This document shows positions 51,879 to 55,608 of a stretch of DNA of 55,608 nt, piece by piece; the stretch's first letter is position 1; each line of letters starts with the position of its first letter. Source of the DNA: an uncultured Bacilli bacterium. GTDB taxonomy: Bacteria > Bacillota_I > Bacilli_A > RF39 > UBA660. Below the pieces are notes generated by a model. It searched no databases. It saw nothing but the letters and a program-made list of their open reading frames with translations, and was not told the DNA's origin. A program made the translations under genes and the position numbers. The stretch covers positions 1-55,608 of the forward strand of contig CANNTX010000001.1 in NCBI GenBank assembly GCA_947522695.1. Reading direction: 5' to 3'.

Positions 51879-52850
51879 ATGAAAAGTATAGGAGATAATT
51901 TAAAGTTATTTAGATTAAGATGTAATTTATCATTAACTGATGCTGGTAGTAAAGTGGGGTTATCTGCTCCGGGGTTGTTAAAATATGAAAGAAATAAAGT
52001 TAATCATTCTTTAGATAAATTAAATAAGCTTGCTGATATATATAATGTTACTTTAGATGATATTTTAAAAGTTGATGATACAGCAACAATTAAGTTTACT
52101 AATTTAAGAGTTGGTACTAGCGTTAGTGAAGCAAAGATAGAAAAAATTAAATCTTTAATTCAAAATAAAGTTGATAATTATTTTGAATTATTAAATAAGT
52201 CGAATATTAAATTAGTTAATAAATTTGGGGTACATATTATTAATACGATTAATGAAGCTGAAAGTTTAGCTACTAAGTTAAGAATATTTTTTCAACTTCC
52301 TATTAATGAACCTATTTATAATTTAATTTATTTGTTAGAACAACATGATATTATTATTTTAACATTAGATAAATCAAGTGTTACGGAAGGATTTATTGGA
52401 TTTTATGAAAATATTAATAATATTCCGGTTATTATTGTACCTAAGGAAGAAGATGGATATTCTCAAAGATTTAATGTGGCTAAGTTCTTAGGTGAACTAT
52501 TAATTATTTCTAATGAAAGTAATAAATCTAATTTAACTGATGCCTTTGCTTTATCATTACTTGTTCCAACTAAATCTTTAATTAATGAATTTGGCGAAAA
52601 TAGAAAGAAAATAAATTTTGAAGAGATTGATATTTTTAGTAAAGTTTATAGGGTAAGTTATAAGAATATAATTAAAAAGTTAGAGATTAGTAATATAATA
52701 ACAGGTAGTAATGCGAAATATTTGAATATATACATAAATAAAGAAAATAAAAAAGAACAATATTTTATGGAAGAAGCTTTAAATTATAATAAAATGCTTT
52801 ATAAATTAAATGCTTTAGATATTATATGCGATGTAAGTAGCTACTTATAG
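51879..52850 (+). CDS. XRE-HTH regulator with ImmA/IrrE-like domain lacking HExxH
   Basis: A 323-residue protein: an N-terminal XRE helix-turn-helix (residues about 5-62), a linker, and an ImmA/IrrE (DUF955)-like domain. The normal motif AHELGH is AKFLGE here (about 201-206): both His ligands and the catalytic Glu are replaced. It therefore looks like a pseudopeptidase that may sense a signal or protein and control DNA binding. AGGTGTTAT precedes ATG 51879. No adjacent toxin or phage gene is seen. It is divergent from rnr. Confidence 0.82.
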   Translation: MKSIGDNLKLFRLRCNLSLTDAGSKVGLSAPGLLKYERNKVNHSLDKLNKLADIYNVTLDDILKVDDTATIKFTNLRVGTSVSEAKIEKIKSLIQNKVDNYFELLNKSNIKLVNKFGVHIINTINEAESLATKLRIFFQLPINEPIYNLIYLLEQHDIIILTLDKSSVTEGFIGFYENINNIPVIIVPKEEDGYSQRFNVAKFLGELLIISNESNKSNLTDAFALSLLVPTKSLINEFGENRKKINFEEIDIFSKVYRVSYKNIIKKLEISNIITGSNAKYLNIYINKENKKEQYFMEEALNYNKMLYKLNALDIICDVSSYL

Positions 52851-52891
52851 TTACTTTTTTGCGTTTTGACTAAAATATGTTGATGTTTTCC

Positions 52892-52920
52892 TTGACTTTT
52901 AGGTGAGGATCTCATATAAT
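52892..52920 (+). promoter_or_regulatory. strong promoter of rplM-rpsI
   Basis: TTGACT (52892-52897), a 17-base spacer and a perfect TATAAT (52915-52920). Confidence 0.85.
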
Positions 52921-52926
52921 TCATAT

Positions 52927-53002
52927 TGGTACATTTTTATTGGTTACTGATTTTTATGTGGGTGATAATTGAAGTAATTGATAAAGGAAGGATTTAAGAA
53001 AT
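52927..53002 (+). promoter_or_regulatory. leader of rplM-rpsI, possible L13 autoregulatory RNA
   Basis: The predicted transcript has about 75 untranslated bases before rplM. GTACAT (about 52930) can pair with ATGTGG (about 52956) and GTTAC with GTGAT, so a hairpin is possible. Firmicutes often carry an L13-binding leader here; I could not confirm the consensus by eye. Confidence 0.4.
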
Positions 53003-53434
53003 ATGAAAACATTTATGCAAACTAAAGAAACTGTTGATCGTAAGTGGTATGTTATTGATGCTGCTGGTAAACCTCTAGGTAGAGTTGCTACTAAAGCTGC
53101 TCATATTTTAAGAGGAAAAAATAAACCTACTTTTACTCCTCATATTGATTGTGGAGATTATGTTATCATTATTAATGCTGGAGAGGTTAAATTAACTGGT
53201 AATAAATTAAATGATAAGATGTATTACAATCATTCTGGATTCCCAGGAGGACTTAGAGAAAGAAACGCTATGACTATGATTGAAAAATATCCAGTTGAAA
53301 TGGTAGAAAGAGCTGTTAAAGGTATGCTTCCTAATGGACCATTAGGTAGAGATATGTACCGTAAGTTATTTGTGTATGCTGATGATAAACATAGTCATGC
53401 TGCTCAAAAACCTACAACTATAACTATTGATTAG
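53003..53434 (+). CDS. rplM: 50S ribosomal protein L13
   Basis: A 143-residue uL13 of usual length. Signatures: KWYVIDAAGKPLGRVATKAA, PHIDCGDYVIIINA, YYNHSGFPGG and MLPNGPLGRDMYRKLFVY. It is a large-subunit assembly protein. AAGGAAGG lies upstream of ATG 53003. rpsI follows after 11 bases in the conserved pair. Confidence 0.98.
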   Translation: MKTFMQTKETVDRKWYVIDAAGKPLGRVATKAAHILRGKNKPTFTPHIDCGDYVIIINAGEVKLTGNKLNDKMYYNHSGFPGGLRERNAMTMIEKYPVEMVERAVKGMLPNGPLGRDMYRKLFVYADDKHSHAAQKPTTITID

Positions 53435-53445
53435 GAGGATTAAGG

Positions 53446-53856
53446 ATGAAAGAAATTACTGCTACAGGTAGAAGAAAAAGATCAGTTGCTCAAATTAGAA
53501 TGACTGCTGGTAAAGGTAATATTACTGTTAATGGAAAAAATATTAACGAATATATGCCTTATGGAACTTTAGTTCTTGATGTTAAACAACCATTAGTTTT
53601 AACTAATAACGAAAGCACTTTTGATATTGTTGTTAAAGTTAATGGCGGTGGATTCTCTGGACAAGCTGGTGCAATTAGACTTGCTATTGCTAAAGCTTTA
53701 AAAGAATATGACAAAGATTCTGATCAAAACAGAGATGATGCTTATGGTAAAGTGTTAAGAGCTAACGGATTCTTAACTCGTGATCCAAGAGTTAAAGAAC
53801 GTAAAAAATATGGTCTTAAAAAGGCCAGAAGAGCCCCACAATTCTCAAAAAGATAG
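53446..53856 (+). CDS. rpsI: 30S ribosomal protein S9
   Basis: A 136-residue uS9. Signatures: GRRKRSVAQIRM at the N terminus, GGGFSGQAGAIRLAIAKAL, and the C-terminal LTRDPRVKERKKYGLKKARR ending QFSKR, whose tail contacts P-site tRNA. AGGAGG precedes ATG 53446. A perfect 11-bp terminator hairpin follows. Confidence 0.98.
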   Translation: MKEITATGRRKRSVAQIRMTAGKGNITVNGKNINEYMPYGTLVLDVKQPLVLTNNESTFDIVVKVNGGGFSGQAGAIRLAIAKALKEYDKDSDQNRDDAYGKVLRANGFLTRDPRVKERKKYGLKKARRAPQFSKR

Positions 53857-53874
53857 GTTTTATATTACAGTTTT

Positions 53875-53908
53875 ATCTCATAAACTCAGTGTTTATGAGA
53901 TTTTTTTG
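53875..53908 (+). terminator. strong terminator of rplM-rpsI
   Basis: ATCTCATAAAC (53875-53885) pairs perfectly with GTTTATGAGAT (53891-53901), then six more T. Confidence 0.93.
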
Positions 53909-53910
53909 TT

Positions 53911-53941
53911 AAAAAAACATATCTATTTTTTAGATATGTTT
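53911..53941 (-). terminator. terminator of the small XRE gene
   Basis: On the minus strand AAACATATCT pairs perfectly with AGATATGTTT (plus 53932-53941 and 53915-53924) and is followed by T. The 5' arm overlaps the stop codon of the gene. Confidence 0.8.
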
Positions 53942-54179
53942 AATCTTCTAAATTGTTAAAGTTAAATAGCTCATTGTTAAAAAATTCTTCTAATGAAATA
54001 TTTAATGCTTTACATATTTGATAAATTACAAAAGAACTCGGATTATTTATCCTACAGTTTATTAAATCCCTTAATGTTGAAGATGGAATTGTTGACATTT
54101 CGGATAATTTATTTGGTGTAATATTTCTTTCACTACACAAATTAATTACTCTTTTGCTTATAGCTTCTTTAAATTTCAT
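53940..54179 (-). CDS. small XRE-family helix-turn-helix regulator
   Basis: A 79-residue protein that is almost entirely an HTH domain: NITPNKLSEMSTIPSSTLRDL for the recognition unit, then ISLEEFFNNE. It probably binds DNA as a dimer. AAGGAGAAT lies before ATG 54179. It is divergent from tilS; an ACGG-ATAC-CCGT inverted repeat (54238-54249) lies between them and could be its operator. The target is unknown. Confidence 0.85.
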   Translation of the reverse strand: MKFKEAISKRVINLCSERNITPNKLSEMSTIPSSTLRDLINCRINNPSSFVIYQICKALNISLEEFFNNELFNFNNLED

Positions 54180-54272
54180 ATTTGTATTCTCCTTACTTCT
54201 TTATTAGTATTTTACTTAATTTATTAAGGAATTATGCACGGATACCCGTTTTACAGTTAATTTATTATTATC

Positions 54273-54301
54273 TTTACAAATTTTATTAATTAAGGTAAAC
54301 T
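54273..54301 (+). promoter_or_regulatory. candidate promoter of tilS
   Basis: TTTACA (54273-54278), a 17-base spacer and TAAACT (54296-54301), 23 bases before the tilS start. Confidence 0.5.
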
Positions 54302-54323
54302 ACTTATTGAAATTGGAGGAAAT

Positions 54324-55608
54324 ATGGAAGAAGTTATTAACTATATTAAAAGTTTAAATATTAATTCTAATGTTGTTTTGGCTTGTTCTTATGGTCCTGA
54401 TTCAATGTGTTTGTTGGATATTTTAAATAAATTAGGAATTAAGGTAATAGTTGCACATGTAAATCATAAATTAAGGGAAGAATCTGATTTAGAATATGAA
54501 TTATTAAAAAAATATTGTGAAGAAAATAAATTAGTGTTTGAAGGATTTGTAATTGATAATTATCCAAAGGGAAATGTTGAAAATATTGCTAGAATTAAAA
54601 GATATGAATTTTTTGATAAAATAATTAAAAAGTATAAATCTGATTATTTATTTACTGCTCATCATGGTGATGATTTAATGGAAACTATTTTAATGAGAAT
54701 TAGTAGGGGATCTTCTTTTAAAGGATATGCTGGCTTTGAAATTAATAGTAAGGTAAATGGTTATAATTTAGTTAGACCTTTAATATTTGTTACTAAAGAT
54801 GATATAGATAATTATAATAAAATAAATAATATACCGTATGCAATTGATAAAACTAATTTAGAACTTGTTCATACTAGAAATATTTATAGACATAAAATAT
54901 TACCTGAGTTTAAAGAGATTAATCCAAAAATTCATAAAAAATTCATAAAGTTTAGCAATAATATAATTGATTATTATCATTATGTTGATGAAGAAGCAAT
55001 TGGGTATAAAAGTGTTCTTTATGATGATAAGAAGTATTTAGATATTAATGATGTTATTAATTTACCTATTTTTATGGTTCGATTATTAATTCAGAAGATA
55101 TTATTTGAAATATATGGTGATGATATAAGTTTTATAGAAGATAAACATTTGGATTTAGTTTTAAATCTTATTTATAGTGATAAGGCTAATATGGTTGTTA
55201 ATTTACCTAAGAGAAAGTTGGCCTATAAATTTTATAATAAGATTGAGATAAAAGATGAAGAAGAAATTAATAGTTATGATTATATTCTAGAAGATGAGTT
55301 AAATCTTAGTTTAGGTAAAATATTTAAAATAGATTCAACTGATATTGTTAAAAGTAATTATATTATTAGACTAAATTGGAATGATATTAAGATGCCAATT
55401 CATGTTAGATCTAGAAAATTTGGTGACAGGATTGAACTTAAAAATGGTAGTAAAAAAGTTGGTGAGATTTTAAGTGAGGCTAAGATTAATAAATTAGATA
55501 GAGATAGGTATCCGATTGTTTGTGATGATGTTGGAAAAATTTTGTGGATACCTGGTGTTAAAAAGAGTAAATTTGATAGGCAAATTAATGAAGAGTATGA
55601 TATAATAA
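54324..55608 (+). CDS. tilS: tRNA(Ile)-lysidine synthase, cut by window end
   Basis: The frame is open to the last base (about 428 codons), so the extreme C terminus is outside. TilS converts C34 of a minor tRNA-Ile to lysidine so that it reads AUA. The PP-loop is SYGPDS where SGGxDS is usual, within VVLACSYGPDSMCLLDIL; VAHVNHKLREES, TAHHGDDLMETILMRISRGS and the C-terminal RSRKFGDRIELKNGSKKV support the call. GGAGG lies 5 bases before ATG 54324. Confidence 0.94.
   Translation, partial: MEEVINYIKSLNINSNVVLACSYGPDSMCLLDILNKLGIKVIVAHVNHKLREESDLEYELLKKYCEENKLVFEGFVIDNYPKGNVENIARIKRYEFFDKIIKKYKSDYLFTAHHGDDLMETILMRISRGSSFKGYAGFEINSKVNGYNLVRPLIFVTKDDIDNYNKINNIPYAIDKTNLELVHTRNIYRHKILPEFKEINPKIHKKFIKFSNNIIDYYHYVDEEAIGYKSVLYDDKKYLDINDVINLPIFMVRLLIQKILFEIYGDDISFIEDKHLDLVLNLIYSDKANMVVNLPKRKLAYKFYNKIEIKDEEEINSYDYILEDELNLSLGKIFKIDSTDIVKSNYIIRLNWNDIKMPIHVRSRKFGDRIELKNGSKKVGEILSEAKINKLDRDRYPIVCDDVGKILWIPGVKKSKFDRQINEEYDII

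Noticed and set aside
1..55608. Mycoplasma-type code with TGA read as Trp
   Set aside because: Several well-bounded genes end in TGA, and conserved Trp residues use TGG.
1..55608. tRNA or rRNA genes
   Set aside because: I found no cloverleaf with a GGTTCGAAT-type T arm in any intergenic space and no rRNA-like stretch.

Overview
The window is AT-rich Gram-positive-type DNA read with the standard bacterial code: TGA serves as a real stop (for example the signal peptidase at 18771 and the ABC ATPase at 22967) and tryptophan is TGG, so it is not a Mycoplasma/Spiroplasma-type code. Ribosome binding sites are mostly AGGTG or GGAGG. Firmicutes hallmarks include a T-box in front of pheST, an ecfA-ecfA-truA gene order, rplM-rpsI, TagO/TagG/TagH-type teichoic acid genes and many intrinsic terminators. 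An uncultured gut-type member of the Bacilli (RF39/Erysipelotrichia-like) is a plausible source, but that placement is an inference.

Layout: 1-4682 holds the 3' end of ligA, a small membrane protein, a sensor with a degenerate GGDEF domain and a YihY/BrkB protein. 4683-5351 is a gene-poor island with two candidate structured RNAs and a frameshifted ribbon-helix-helix gene. 5352-14478 is mixed: a large HELAH metalloprotease-like protein, a repeat-flanked AAA ATPase, a thioredoxin-like protein, an S41 protease, two degenerate EcfA-like ATPases, truA and a HEISH protein.

14626-34767 is a large cell-surface glycopolymer locus: TagO, an O-antigen-ligase/TagA fusion, a decayed GtrB-like glycosyltransferase, signal peptidase I, a YidC/TagF-like fusion with a small membrane partner, a lipoprotein ABC importer coupled to a cytidylyltransferase with an N-terminal HTH, a membrane sulfatase/LtaS-like protein, TagG/TagH-type exporters, glycosyltransferases, a FAD enzyme and UDP-GlcNAc 2-epimerase. 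The most interesting reading is that the importer takes up a phosphonate or phosphoester such as 2-aminoethylphosphonate, which is activated as a CMP derivative and used to decorate an exported polymer. No sugar or choline kinase, PepM or LicD is seen here, which suits scavenging of an already phosphorylated or phosphonate head group.

34994-55608 returns to housekeeping: a HAD-GtrA fusion with a PssA-like enzyme, a MacB/FtsX-type ABC protein, PduL, DusB, GtrA, an OB-fold protein, UvrA, a lipoprotein, T-box-pheST, RNase R with a long N-terminal extension (minus strand), an ImmA-like regulator lacking the HExxH motif, rplM-rpsI with a strong promoter and long leader, a small XRE regulator (minus) and the 5' part of tilS, cut by the window end.
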